A DNA stretch of 64,000 nucleotides from Pseudomonas sp. Seg1. Lineage in GTDB: Bacteria > Pseudomonadota > Gammaproteobacteria > Pseudomonadales > Pseudomonadaceae. The notes below the pieces were generated by a model. The model worked only from the letters and a program-made list of their open reading frames with translations. It did no database searches and was not told the DNA's origin. A program made the translations under genes and the position numbers. The DNA lies in NCBI RefSeq assembly GCF_018326005.1, contig NZ_AP021903.1, positions 3,877,501 through 3,941,500 on the forward strand, given 5' to 3'. How positions within the stretch are numbered: the first letter of the stretch is position 1; every line of letters starts with the position of its first letter. Below, piece after piece: positions 1 to 7,316 of this stretch.

Positions 1-393
1 CTGCTGAAGCAGAAAAACACCCCGCCGCCCGCCGAGCCGGAAAACAAGCCCAGCGAGCAAAACCTGCCCGGCGATGAACCGCCGCCAGCGACTGCACCGC
101 CGCCGGCAGTGAAAAGTGAAACACAAAGCGAGGCGCAGCCCGCCGAGTCGGCCAGCGAACCGCCGCCAACCACACCTCCGCAGCCAGGCCCCGACGAACT
201 ACCGGGCAGCGTTGAGGAAGAACAAACCGACACCGTGCCGACCCTGCGCCCGAGCGAGGACAACCTCGAAGGCGAGCAACGCCAGGCACTGGAACAATGG
301 CTGGGCAAGATCCCGGACGATCCGGGCGAATTGCTGCGACGCAAATTCTGGTACGAACAGCAACAACATCAGGATCAGGAAAACACTCGATGA
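1..393 (+). CDS. VWA/TPR protein, C-terminal end (partial)
   Basis: Reading frame 1 is open from the first base to the TGA at 391-393, so this is the last 130 residues of a gene that starts upstream. The visible part is a low-complexity tail rich in Pro, Glu and Ser, followed by a conserved end (QALEQWLGKIPDDPGELLRR, then KFWYEQQ). In pseudomonads this tail ends the BatB/BatC-type protein that carries a von Willebrand factor A domain and TPR repeats in the Bat (aerotolerance) operon. Neither of those domains is in the window. The stop overlaps the start of batD by ATGA, which supports one operon. Assignment rests on the tail and on batD. Confidence 0.75.
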   Translation: MLKQKNTPPPAEPENKPSEQNLPGDEPPPATAPPPAVKSETQSEAQPAESASEPPPTTPPQPGPDELPGSVEEEQTDTVPTLRPSEDNLEGEQRQALEQWLGKIPDDPGELLRRKFWYEQQQHQDQENTR

Positions 394-2027
394 ACCGTTT
401 CACCGCGCTCTTGCTGCCCCTGCTGCTCTGCACGGCCACCGCCAATGCAGCCGAGCTGACCGCCAGTGTGGATCGCAGCCGCCTGAATTCCGGCGAGACG
501 GTCGAACTCACTCTCGAAACCAGCGACGTCACCCAGTTCGGCAAACCCGACCTGGCCCCACTGGAACAGCTGTTCGAAGTGCGCGGCACGCGGCAAGTCA
601 ACCAGCTCAACACCCTCAATGGCGACAACCGCGCGACCACGCGCTGGATCATCACACTGTTGCCGAAAGAGAACGGCAGCGTGGTCATTCCGCCGTTGCA
701 AGTGGGTGACGTGCAGAGCCAGCCGATCACCGTGCAAGTGGTCGAAAGTGACACCCGTGACGAGAAGAACAACCTTGATCCGGTGTTCATCGAGGCCAGC
801 CTCGACCAGTCCAGTGTTTACGTACAGGCCCAGGCGATTCTGACCCTGCGCATCTACCATTCGGTCTCGTTGTATGACGACAGCAGCCTGACCCCGCTGC
901 AAATCGCCGATGCGCGGGTTGAGCAGTTGGGCGACACCCGCACATACGAAAAAGACATCAACGGTGTGCGCCATGGCGTGATCGAGATGCGCTATGCGAT
1001 CTATCCGCAGCACAGCGGTTTGCTGACCATTGCGCCGCAGACGTTCAGCGCGACGCTGGTCGACACGCAGCCGGCCCAGGACGCCAGCGCACAAGGGCCA
1101 AAGGCCGGCAAATTGATGCGCGTCAGTTCCGCCGAAATCCCCCTGACCGTCAAGCCCAAGCCGCTGACCTACCCCGCCGATGCGCCGTGGCTACCGGCGC
1201 GCAGCCTGAGCCTGAGCGAGAGCTGGAACCCGGAGCCGGAGCACATCCAGGTCGGCGACTCCCTGACCCGCAGCCTGACGCTGAAAGTCGAAGGCCTCGC
1301 CAGCTCGCAACTGCCAGCGCTGCCCGCCACCGAAGTCAACGGGCTGCGCCGCTATCCGGATCAACCGGTGCTGAGCAACCAGAGCAGCGACCGGGGCCTG
1401 ATCGGCAGCCGTGAAGAACGCGAAGCGCTGGTGCCGAGCCGCAGCGGCGCAATCGAATTGCCGACCGTCGACGTGGTCTGGTGGAACACCTTCGAAGATC
1501 ACCTGGAACACAGCAGCCTGCCGGCGCGCACCCTGCAAGTGGCGAACAACCCGAGCCTGCAAGTCGACACCCCGGCCGGCAATCTGCAACCGAGCGTCGT
1601 CGATAACGACGTGCTGTGGTGGTGGAAACTCAGCACGCTGATCCTCGCCTGCACCACCCTGCTCGGCTTCGGTCTGTGGTGGCGCGCGCGCTGGCAACCG
1701 GCGATCCATCGCGCCGCGCAAACCGGGCCGAGCCCGCGCACCTTGATGGACGACATCAAGCGTGCGAGCCAGGCGAATGACCCGCAAGCAACGCGGCAGG
1801 CACTGGATGCGTGGGCGCGGCAGCAGCCGGAGACGCTGGCGGACATGGCGGCGCGGTTTGTGCCGTTGTCGGATGCGCTGGATGGGCTCAATGGTGCGCT
1901 GTACAGCGAGACGGGGCAGCATTGGCAAGGTGAGGATTTGTGGCGGGCGATCCGCGCGATTCCGGCGGCGGAACGGGTGCAGGATCCGGTGGGTGACAGC
2001 GGGTTGCCGCCGCTTTATCCGAAGTAA
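390..2027 (+). CDS. batD: BatD family protein (aerotolerance operon)
   Basis: This 545-residue protein starts at the ATG that overlaps the previous stop. It has an N-terminal signal peptide (about residues 1-22, ending ATANA before AELTAS), a long periplasmic region of beta-sandwich type, and one membrane segment near residues 408-432 (after LWWWKL), followed by a cytoplasmic tail. This is the layout of the BatD/oxygen-tolerance family, thought to work with MoxR ATPase and VWA proteins at the membrane; the biochemical role is not established. An upstream in-frame ATG at 297 exists, but it would overlap the previous gene by about 95 bases and would bury the signal peptide. Confidence 0.88.
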   Translation: MNRFTALLLPLLLCTATANAAELTASVDRSRLNSGETVELTLETSDVTQFGKPDLAPLEQLFEVRGTRQVNQLNTLNGDNRATTRWIITLLPKENGSVVIPPLQVGDVQSQPITVQVVESDTRDEKNNLDPVFIEASLDQSSVYVQAQAILTLRIYHSVSLYDDSSLTPLQIADARVEQLGDTRTYEKDINGVRHGVIEMRYAIYPQHSGLLTIAPQTFSATLVDTQPAQDASAQGPKAGKLMRVSSAEIPLTVKPKPLTYPADAPWLPARSLSLSESWNPEPEHIQVGDSLTRSLTLKVEGLASSQLPALPATEVNGLRRYPDQPVLSNQSSDRGLIGSREEREALVPSRSGAIELPTVDVVWWNTFEDHLEHSSLPARTLQVANNPSLQVDTPAGNLQPSVVDNDVLWWWKLSTLILACTTLLGFGLWWRARWQPAIHRAAQTGPSPRTLMDDIKRASQANDPQATRQALDAWARQQPETLADMAARFVPLSDALDGLNGALYSETGQHWQGEDLWRAIRAIPAAERVQDPVGDSGLPPLYPK

Positions 2028-2040
2028 AAAATAGCTGAGG

Positions 2041-2345
2041 AAAATCGGAATCGATAGTTGAATTCGTTGTTACTTGCTCGCCTTCGCGATAGGAGAAAAC
2101 AAAAGCCTTCCAGTGTTCACCGCGCTTGCCTGCGCTGGCCTGTAATTCGCCTACCAGACGAAGAATGATCGCGCCGTTGATGTCGTTCTCGACGTTCTAG
2201 GCCTCTACGCCGTCCTTCTCAACGCACAGCTGCGTCTCAATATATCCTCACCCAGTTCGACACCATAACGAAACGCATCATAGCCATGAACTACGCCGGT
2301 TTCGACCAGCTGGAAAATTTCCTGGGCAATTTTTTATATTTTCAG
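2041..2345 (-). pseudogene. Decayed small immunity-like gene, copy 1
   Basis: On the minus strand two frames together read as one protein. The first contains IAQEIFQLVETG and YGVELGED, then the frame shifts near 2245 to YIETQLCVEKDG, a TAG at 2197-2199, and NVENDINGAII, RGEHWKAFVFSYREGEQV and TTN. The same pattern (EKNGSEIWDAEND, RGEPWISFVLS, REGEQVTTKF) occurs at 5313-5523. Where this copy has TAG, the other has TGG (Trp), so a nonsense change is likely. With a frameshift and a stop it cannot make the full protein. The family is not recognised with certainty; short immunity proteins of toxin systems have this look. Confidence 0.6.
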
Positions 2346-2372
2346 TGATCACTCTATTTACCCCCTGCCAAT

Positions 2373-2858
2373 TTATTCACACTTGATCAACTGCTCTAGA
2401 ATTCCATGCCGATCAGGTAAGGAAACAATAGTATTTTGAAATACCTCCTCGAGGCTGCCAGACCATCTATAGACCTTGAACTGATCAAGGAATCCCGACA
2501 CCAAGCGCAGCAACAGACAATAGTCCAGCGCAATCCCACCCTCGTCCATTTCAATAATCATGAGCGTTATTCCAGCCATATCTACTGGCAACACAGCGCC
2601 TTCTTTTCGCAGAAATTCTTCTAGACTCTGCCCTTTAAATTTTTCAATTCTTATCCACGGCTCAGAGCTCTGCTTACTGCTCCACTCACGATTGACTTCC
2701 CATTTATTGACTTTCAAATCCAAAAAACTGCAATCGCTAAAAACCTCTCTATCCTGAAAATAAGAAACGGGAACGCTTCCCCATGCCTGACTGACCAAAG
2801 CGTCTCTCTCAGGCAAGTGAGCCCCTGGTTCCAATACAACAGCATATCTATTGCTCAT
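2373..2858 (-). CDS. Hypothetical protein, immunity-like
   Basis: A 161-residue acidic, soluble protein with no signal peptide or membrane segment and no motif I recognise. It is A/T-richer than the surrounding chromosome and lies in a row of small genes of the same orientation, separated by repeats and gene fragments. The start is the ATG at 2858 (MSNRYAVVLEPG). About 60 bases separate it from the gene at 2919, so the two may share a transcript. Size, charge and setting fit an immunity protein of a polymorphic toxin; that is inference from context only. Confidence 0.55.
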   Translation of the reverse strand: MSNRYAVVLEPGAHLPERDALVSQAWGSVPVSYFQDREVFSDCSFLDLKVNKWEVNREWSSKQSSEPWIRIEKFKGQSLEEFLRKEGAVLPVDMAGITLMIIEMDEGGIALDYCLLLRLVSGFLDQFKVYRWSGSLEEVFQNTIVSLPDRHGILEQLIKCE

Positions 2859-2918
2859 GAGAGCCCGGTACAGATAACGGACCTGTTTTGCGAAGTGGTT
2901 TTTTCTATTTTCTGCAGC

Positions 2919-3311
2919 CTAAACATAGTCCATCCAGTCATCAGAATTAACAGAGCGTCCCTTTTCAAGGAAAGCCTTGTAGCGCTCCCTGTATTTATCT
3001 AGAGAAACATCTGAAACGTTTATGAAAACAAATCCGCTCTGTCTCTCTTCAACAGACAAAGACACTGGATCTATTTTTATCGGAGCACCGCTTACCACAA
3101 CCCCCGACAATTTTGACCGATGAAATATAAAGCTCTTCCCTCCCGCCAGCGGAAGAATTAGCTCTGCAACGGCAAATATTATCTCCGGCTTTGAAACTTC
3201 ATACCTATCACCTTCCTCATAGTTTTCCGAGTGGTTTTCCGGAATAAGAAACAATCTGTAATCTATAATTACCAACCATCCTTGCAAGTCAACACAATCG
3301 CCAACAGTCAC
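2919..3311 (-). CDS. Hypothetical protein, immunity-like
   Basis: A 130-residue protein beginning with a GTG codon at 3311. The GTG is preceded by GGGGAG at 5-base spacing, which decides the start. It has a beta-rich middle part, a charged helical end (SLDKYRERYKAFLEKGR) and the last residues DDWMDYV. No signal peptide, no transmembrane segment, no known domain that I can name. A remnant of the GGGACAGAC repeat lies just upstream (3346-3360). Probably one of the orphan immunity genes of this island. Confidence 0.55.
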   Translation of the reverse strand: MTVGDCVDLQGWLVIIDYRLFLIPENHSENYEEGDRYEVSKPEIIFAVAELILPLAGGKSFIFHRSKLSGVVVSGAPIKIDPVSLSVEERQSGFVFINVSDVSLDKYRERYKAFLEKGRSVNSDDWMDYV

Positions 3312-3345
3312 TGTTACTCCCCAATCACAATAGCGCTATATAGAG

Positions 3346-3360
3346 CCGGGACAGACAACC
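3346..3360. repeat. GGGACAGAC repeat remnant
   Basis: CCGGGACAGACAACC is a single-arm remnant of the repeat seen complete at 4113-4158. It separates the gene pair at 2373/2919 from the pair at 3383/3626. Confidence 0.5.
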
Positions 3361-3382
3361 TTCATTAACCGAGCATCTTCAA

Positions 3383-3616
3383 TCATTCAATATTTGAAAC
3401 ATAAGGGTCAACACCCTCACGGATCAATCGCTCCTGCAGCTCAAACAAAAGCTTCATAACTGCTTCCTCACCCATAGCTGCGGTCAGCGCCTCCTGCTCC
3501 GAAATCTCATCCTCACGCATGACATCCACAAGACTGCCCGCGTCGTACTTGATGAAATAACGCTCATGGCGCAGGTAAATTTCCACATCGCGAAATTTGA
3601 AAAACACGTTATCCAC
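3383..3616 (-). CDS. Hypothetical 77-residue protein
   Basis: Small acidic soluble protein (starts MDNVFFKFRDVEIYL; ends DPYVSNIE) with a C-terminal helical half rich in Glu (SEQEALTAAMGEEAVMKLL). It follows the gene at 3626 by only 9 bases, so the two are almost certainly co-transcribed. No family recognised. It may be an accessory or second immunity protein of the same cassette. Confidence 0.5.
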   Translation of the reverse strand: MDNVFFKFRDVEIYLRHERYFIKYDAGSLVDVMREDEISEQEALTAAMGEEAVMKLLFELQERLIREGVDPYVSNIE

Positions 3617-3625
3617 GCCGCTTCC

Positions 3626-4024
3626 TCATTGGAAGGTCGAAAGCAAACTCACTTTCCCCGTCGTTTGCCTCGCACGTTCAGTCGCAGCATTGATCTCATC
3701 CGCATACGCCGACACGTCCAGACCCAGACTGATCATCGACCTGATCGATTCCAATGCGACGTAAATCGCCTGACTGCCGTGACGTGAAGTCACCTTCAGC
3801 AATACGACCAGTGCTCTTTCATCCGGGTCTCCCAACGTCTCGCATAACCGCGATATCCAGAAATCGCTTTTGCTGTCTACAACTGTCAATAGCGCCTGCC
3901 AATCCGCATCAGAAAAGCCATCCAGCATTTCAGAGGCGTTGATAATGGCGACATCAGACCAGTAATCGTTTGGATACTCTTCATCAGCAAACATCTCGAT
4001 AAATTTATCAAACTTAATAAACAT
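3626..4024 (-). CDS. Hypothetical protein, immunity-like, helical
   Basis: Read from the ATG at 4024 (MFIKFDKFIEMF) this is a 132-residue helical, acidic protein. The GTG at 4039 would add five residues, and the same frame stays open further up to the repeat at 4113-4158, so the true N terminus is uncertain and may have been cut by the repeat. Motifs include DADWQALLTVVDSKSDFW and SIRSMISLGLDVSAYADEI, resembling HEAT-like helical immunity proteins. No enzyme motif is visible. First gene of a two-gene unit with 3383-3616. Confidence 0.55.
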   Translation of the reverse strand: MFIKFDKFIEMFADEEYPNDYWSDVAIINASEMLDGFSDADWQALLTVVDSKSDFWISRLCETLGDPDERALVVLLKVTSRHGSQAIYVALESIRSMISLGLDVSAYADEINAATERARQTTGKVSLLSTFQ

Positions 4025-4112
4025 CGTCGCTTGGCTCACCCCGTGAAGAAACCACCTACCGACTTCTAAAGAAGAAAAAGTTTCGTACGGCTTCCATGTC
4101 CGATAGTAAAAC

Positions 4113-4158
4113 GGGGACAGACTACGTTTTCGGAGCTTCCTAAACGTGGTCTGTCCCC
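4113..4158. repeat. GGGGACAGAC inverted repeat (full copy)
   Basis: GGGGACAGACTACGTTT (4113-4129) faces AAACGTGGTCTGTCCCC (4142-4158): 17-base arms with one mismatch and a 12-base loop. Related copies or remnants occur at 3346, 4726 and 5286, each lying between gene cassettes of the island. A miniature mobile repeat is likely; which transposase would move it cannot be told from the window. Confidence 0.75.
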
Positions 4159-4163
4159 ATCAT

Positions 4164-4625
4164 TTACCCGTATGTCTCAAGAAATCCCTTGTCACTCGAT
4201 TCAACGGTAAGCACTGCATCCTCATACCCCTCAAGGTCATCGCTCAGCCAGGTTTCCCCTGGGCGCAGCAGATGAAACTTCACCGTCGCATCGAATTCGT
4301 CACCCGAAATGACTCCCTGCAGAACTCCCGGCTGACCTGACTTGTTCCACGCCTCAAACACTAAAAACAAGTACGAGAGCGCGCATGCCAAAAAATCAGC
4401 GGTTACATAATCATCGGCATGGATCGAGTTAACGAAACATTCATATCCCGTTCTATCTGGGAAATTCTTCAGGCTTACATGCTTCTGGAAGCTCTCCAGA
4501 CTCGTCAAAAAAACACAACCATCCCGTTCCACGAAACCGGACCTTGCGATATCCGCCAACTCGCCATCCAGAGAAGCACACCCCACACGAGCGAGCATTT
4601 GCTGCATTTCACAGTTAAGTTTCAC
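4164..4625 (-). CDS. Hypothetical protein, immunity-like
   Basis: A 153-residue soluble acidic protein (starts MKLNCEMQQMLARVGC; ends SSDKGFLETYG). It has three Cys among the first 50 residues, but they are not arranged as a zinc site. The gene sits alone between two copies of the GGGGACAGAC repeat (4113-4158 and 4726-4765), in the same orientation as the other island genes. No domain recognised. Orphan immunity protein is the best guess, from context. Confidence 0.5.
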   Translation of the reverse strand: MKLNCEMQQMLARVGCASLDGELADIARSGFVERDGCVFLTSLESFQKHVSLKNFPDRTGYECFVNSIHADDYVTADFLACALSYLFLVFEAWNKSGQPGVLQGVISGDEFDATVKFHLLRPGETWLSDDLEGYEDAVLTVESSDKGFLETYG

Positions 4626-4725
4626 ACACGTCCCTCAAGCATCACGCCACTTCGCCAAGCACCAGGGCTGCAAGGGTGTATCGCGCACGGACAAATGCAG
4701 AATACAGAACCGGGGACCCTGCACC

Positions 4726-4765
4726 GAGGACAGACTACAGTTTATTTAAACGTAGTCTGCCCCCC
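4726..4765. repeat. GGGGACAGAC inverted repeat (diverged copy)
   Basis: GAGGACAGACTACAGTTT is followed by AAACGTAGTCTGCCCCC, forming a hairpin like the one at 4113-4158 but with mismatches and a very short loop. It lies in the 180-base gap between the genes at 4164 and 4808. Confidence 0.65.
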
Positions 4766-4807
4766 CAAAATTTATTGCTTACTCCGCCAGTCAGAGAGTG
4801 CGGCCCG

Positions 4808-5149
4808 TTAATTGGAGCTCTTTCCATAATCAAACCCTTCGGGAATGTCAGGCCAAACTGGCTTTACGAGCAACGCATCCAGATCGTCATAGATATCCCT
4901 GAAAAAATTCGCAAGATCCATGAAATTCATACGTGAATGCACCAGCGCCGCCGTCAACATGACATCATCCCCACTCTCCCTGGCGGAGGCCATTTTAGAC
5001 ATATTGAAAAGAGCTTTCTCAAGTCTTTCCGACATCTCGGCCTCCCAATTCAGCTTGTAATCAGCCTCCCAACTGTCATCATCAAAACCACCGGTTTTTT
5101 CTTTAACCAATTGGATGATCAGGTTTTTCACCGACTGGAAATCATTCAT
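4808..5149 (-). CDS. Probable immunity protein behind a toxin scar
   Basis: From the ATG at 5149 (MNDFQSVKNLIIQ) this encodes 113 residues, helical and acidic. A longer start at 5194 would read through the end of another frame. That other frame (5151-5297) ends in TGA one base before this ATG and looks like the last 48 residues of a polymorphic-toxin tip. The tight toxin-end/immunity-start junction is what a toxin-immunity cassette shows, so this is the best candidate immunity gene of the island. Family not recognised; the function is inference. Confidence 0.6.
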   Translation of the reverse strand: MNDFQSVKNLIIQLVKEKTGGFDDDSWEADYKLNWEAEMSERLEKALFNMSKMASARESGDDVMLTAALVHSRMNFMDLANFFRDIYDDLDALLVKPVWPDIPEGFDYGKSSN

Positions 5150-5150
5150 C

Positions 5151-5297
5151 TCAACTTTCTCTTTTCCGCGCGGGCTTTTTTGTTTTTGCTTCATTTACCG
5201 GACCATCGAGGTTCAACACAACTTTCAGATCGTTAAATTTATCGAAGACCTTAAGGTGGTCATTGTGAGCGTTATTGCAATAAAACCGGGACCGATC
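5151..5297 (-). pseudogene. C-terminal scar of a polymorphic toxin
   Basis: This minus-strand frame is open for 48 residues and reads FYCNNAHNDHLKVFDKF, NDLKVVLNLDG, then a basic tail NEAKTKKPARKRES and stop. There is no start codon of its own, and the upstream end runs into a repeat remnant (5286-5305). A His/Asp-containing end followed by a Lys/Arg tail, directly before a small acidic gene, is typical of the tip of Rhs or similar toxins. The rest of the toxin is missing. The exact nuclease or other class cannot be named. Confidence 0.5.
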
Positions 5298-5305
5298 ACG
5301 TTTAT
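5286..5305. repeat. GGGACCGATCACGTTT repeat remnant
   Basis: A diverged single arm of the repeat at 4113-4158. It separates the toxin scar at 5151-5297 from the second immunity-like fragment at 5313-5523. Confidence 0.45.
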
Positions 5306-5312
5306 TATCAAA

Positions 5313-5523
5313 TCAATGGTTGAATTTCGTTGTCACTTGTTCGCCTTCGCGGCAGGACAGGACAGGACAGGACAGGACAGGACAGGACAAAGGATATCCA
5401 TGGCTCGCCGCGAGCGACTGCAATCTCGTGTAATTTTTCTACAATCGCATAGATTTTCGAATGGTTGAAATCGTTTTCAGCGTCCCAGATTTCTGAACCA
5501 TTTTTTTCAATGGCGAGACTGAC
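5313..5523 (-). pseudogene. Immunity-like fragment, copy 2, with pentanucleotide tract
   Basis: On the minus strand, open codons from 5523 read IEKNGSEIWDAENDFNH, KIYAIVEKLHEIAVARG, EPWISFVLS and then enter seven copies of GTCCT (AGGAC on the plus strand). After the tract the matching continuation REGEQVTTKFNH-stop is in another frame. Seven units are 35 bases and break the frame; five or eight units would join the two halves. The N-terminal part seen in copy 1 (2041-2345) is missing here, and the fragment overlaps the end of the gene at 5507. Either a decayed gene or the end of a slippage-switched one. Confidence 0.6.
5354..5388. repeat. Tandem pentanucleotide (AGGAC)x7
   Basis: Seven perfect AGGAC units with no interruption. 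The tract lies inside the reading frame of the fragment at 5313-5523. Tracts of this kind change length by slippage during replication. Confidence 0.95.
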
Positions 5524-5776
5524 TTACTTCCTTTATATAGGAAGAAAACTGTCCACCACCTTGATCCACATGCAGCCGCCCGCACTGCTGGCATCGATAA
5601 ACCGTCACAGCCCCTTGATCTATCGTTTCGTAGAACTCGTCTTCAGACAGCCAACGATTTGATAGCGCACAGCCAATTTCATCTATCTTCTGTTCAGCGA
5701 CCAGAGACATTTCACACTCGGAGGTCCCTTGAGACAGGTTGATTACATGACCGCAGACACAAGCAAATTTCGGCAT
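5507..5776 (-). CDS. Hypothetical zinc-ribbon-like small protein
   Basis: An 89-residue protein with a CVCGH motif at residues 6-10 and CQQCGRLHV near residue 65. Two Cys pairs of this spacing suggest a small zinc-binding fold. It has no signal peptide or membrane segment. The start at 5776 (MPKFACVCGHVINL) is the only good one. The last codons overlap the upstream end of the fragment at 5313-5523. It heads the minus-strand island. A role as an immunity protein or as a general accessory protein is possible; function unknown. Confidence 0.6.
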   Translation of the reverse strand: MPKFACVCGHVINLSQGTSECEMSLVAEQKIDEIGCALSNRWLSEDEFYETIDQGAVTVYRCQQCGRLHVDQGGGQFSSYIKEVSQSRH

Positions 5777-5813
5777 GATTACTGAAGCGTCCTCTTTCTG
5801 TTCAAGCTTCGTC

Positions 5814-5943
5814 TTATGCCCATTTTAGAAGCACAGCTTCATCGGAAACTGTTGGTAGTTTTCTAAAACGCGAAAAGCATACCGCACCTACCGCCAATGA
5901 TATCAATATGATAGCCAAATACCAGATAACCGCTGTCAGGCGT
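5814..5943 (-). pseudogene. Possible remnant of a small membrane protein
   Basis: Within the roughly 300-base gap before sbcD, one minus-strand frame reads AVIWYLAIILISLAVGAVCF followed by SRFRKLPTVSDEAVLLKWA and a TAA. The hydrophobic stretch looks like a genuine membrane helix, but I see no ATG or convincing ribosome site, and a TGA closes the frame upstream. Most likely the tail of a lost gene. Confidence 0.25.
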
Positions 5944-6071
5944 CACCGTAATGCCCAGCCGCGCGATACCCCGACAAGCCCTCACGCCGCAATAATCTGT
6001 AAACTCTCCCCTCTTTCGCCGCCCTTCATGTCCCTGCGGCCATCACCTCTTTATCTGTAGCGGAGTCCACC

Positions 6072-7316
6072 TTGCGTCTGTTTCACACCTCCGACTGGCA
6101 CCTTGGGCAAAACCTGCACGGCCAGGAGCGCGATTTCGAGCATGCGTGCTTTCTGGAATGGCTGCTGCGCCAACTGCAACTGGCGCAGCCGGATGTGCTG
6201 CTGATTGCCGGGGACATCTTCGACACGGTGAACCCGCCGGTCAAAGCCCAGGAACGCCTTTACGATTTCATCGTCAGCGCCCACGAGCAGCAGCCGTTGT
6301 TGACCATCGTGATGATCGCCGGCAACCACGATTCCGGTTCGCGAATCGAACTGCCCGCGCCGTTGATGCGGCGTTTGCGCACCCATGCGTTGGGTCGGGT
6401 GTTGTGGCTGGATGACGGCCAACTCGATGCCGAACGTCTTTTGCTGCCGCTACCGGATGCACAGGGTGAAATCGCTGCGTGGTGCCTGGCGCTGCCGTTC
6501 CTGCGCCCGGCGGAGGTGACTGGCGCGCATTTGGGCGACAACTATTTGCGCGGTATCGGTCAGGTGCATGAGTGGCTGATCGAAGCGGCCAACGCCAAGC
6601 GCAAGCCCGGCCAAGCGCTGATCGCCATCAGCCACGCGCACATGGCCGGTGGTTCGGTGTCCGAGGACTCCGAGCGCAGCCTGATCATTGGCAACGCCGA
6701 AGCCCTGCCCGCCAGCCTGTTTGGGCCGAGCATCAGCTACGTCGCCCTCGGCCACTTGCACAAGCCGCAGAAGGTCAATGGTGAGGAGCGCATTCGCTAC
6801 AGCGGTTCGCCGATTCCGCTGTCGTTTTCGGAAATCAGCTATCAGCATCAGATTCTCGACGTCATCCTTGATGGTGAAACGCTGGTCAGCGTCGAGCCAA
6901 AACTGATCCCGCGCTCGGTCAACCTGCAACGTATCGGCCCGGCGCCGCTGGCGGAGATCCTGCTGCAACTGGCCGACCTGCCGAACATCGATCTGCTCGC
7001 CGAAACCCAGCGGCAACCGTGGCTGGAAGTGCGCGTGCGCCTTGACGAACCGCAACCGGATCTGCGCCATCAAGTGGAAAACGCCTTGCAAGGCAAAGCC
7101 GTTCGACTGGTACGCATCGCCGCAGAATACGCCGGCAACCGTGGCGCGGACGGCAGCGAGGACGGCACCGCGTTGATCGAACTCGATCAACTCACCCCGC
7201 AGGAATTATTCAGCCGCGCCTGGCTGGACAACTACGGCAGCGAGGTCGATGAGCAGACGCTGAAGGACTTCGCCGAACTGCTGCAAGACGTGCAACTGGA
7301 GGGCGAGCAGCCATGA
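6072..7316 (+). CDS. sbcD: Exonuclease SbcCD subunit D (nuclease)
   Basis: A 414-residue Mre11-type metallophosphoesterase, the nuclease half of the SbcCD complex that opens DNA hairpins and trims protein-blocked ends. Metal-site motifs are visible: SDWHLG (D8, H10), IAGDIFD (D48), AGNHDS (N85-H86-D87), SHAHM (H188/H190) and GHLH (227-230). The start is TTG at 6072, giving the conserved N terminus MRLFHTSDWHLG; no ATG fits. The stop overlaps the sbcC start by ATGA. Length and motif order are normal for the family. Confidence 0.97.
   Translation: MRLFHTSDWHLGQNLHGQERDFEHACFLEWLLRQLQLAQPDVLLIAGDIFDTVNPPVKAQERLYDFIVSAHEQQPLLTIVMIAGNHDSGSRIELPAPLMRRLRTHALGRVLWLDDGQLDAERLLLPLPDAQGEIAAWCLALPFLRPAEVTGAHLGDNYLRGIGQVHEWLIEAANAKRKPGQALIAISHAHMAGGSVSEDSERSLIIGNAEALPASLFGPSISYVALGHLHKPQKVNGEERIRYSGSPIPLSFSEISYQHQILDVILDGETLVSVEPKLIPRSVNLQRIGPAPLAEILLQLADLPNIDLLAETQRQPWLEVRVRLDEPQPDLRHQVENALQGKAVRLVRIAAEYAGNRGADGSEDGTALIELDQLTPQELFSRAWLDNYGSEVDEQTLKDFAELLQDVQLEGEQP

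Noticed and set aside
2859..2930. A 22-codon frame overlapping the ends of the genes at 2919 and 2373
   Set aside because: It has ATG and an ATGA overlap, but the composition looks random and there is no ribosome site.
5354..5388. Tandem repeat as a possible CRISPR array
   Set aside because: The unit is five bases with no spacers, so it is a microsatellite.
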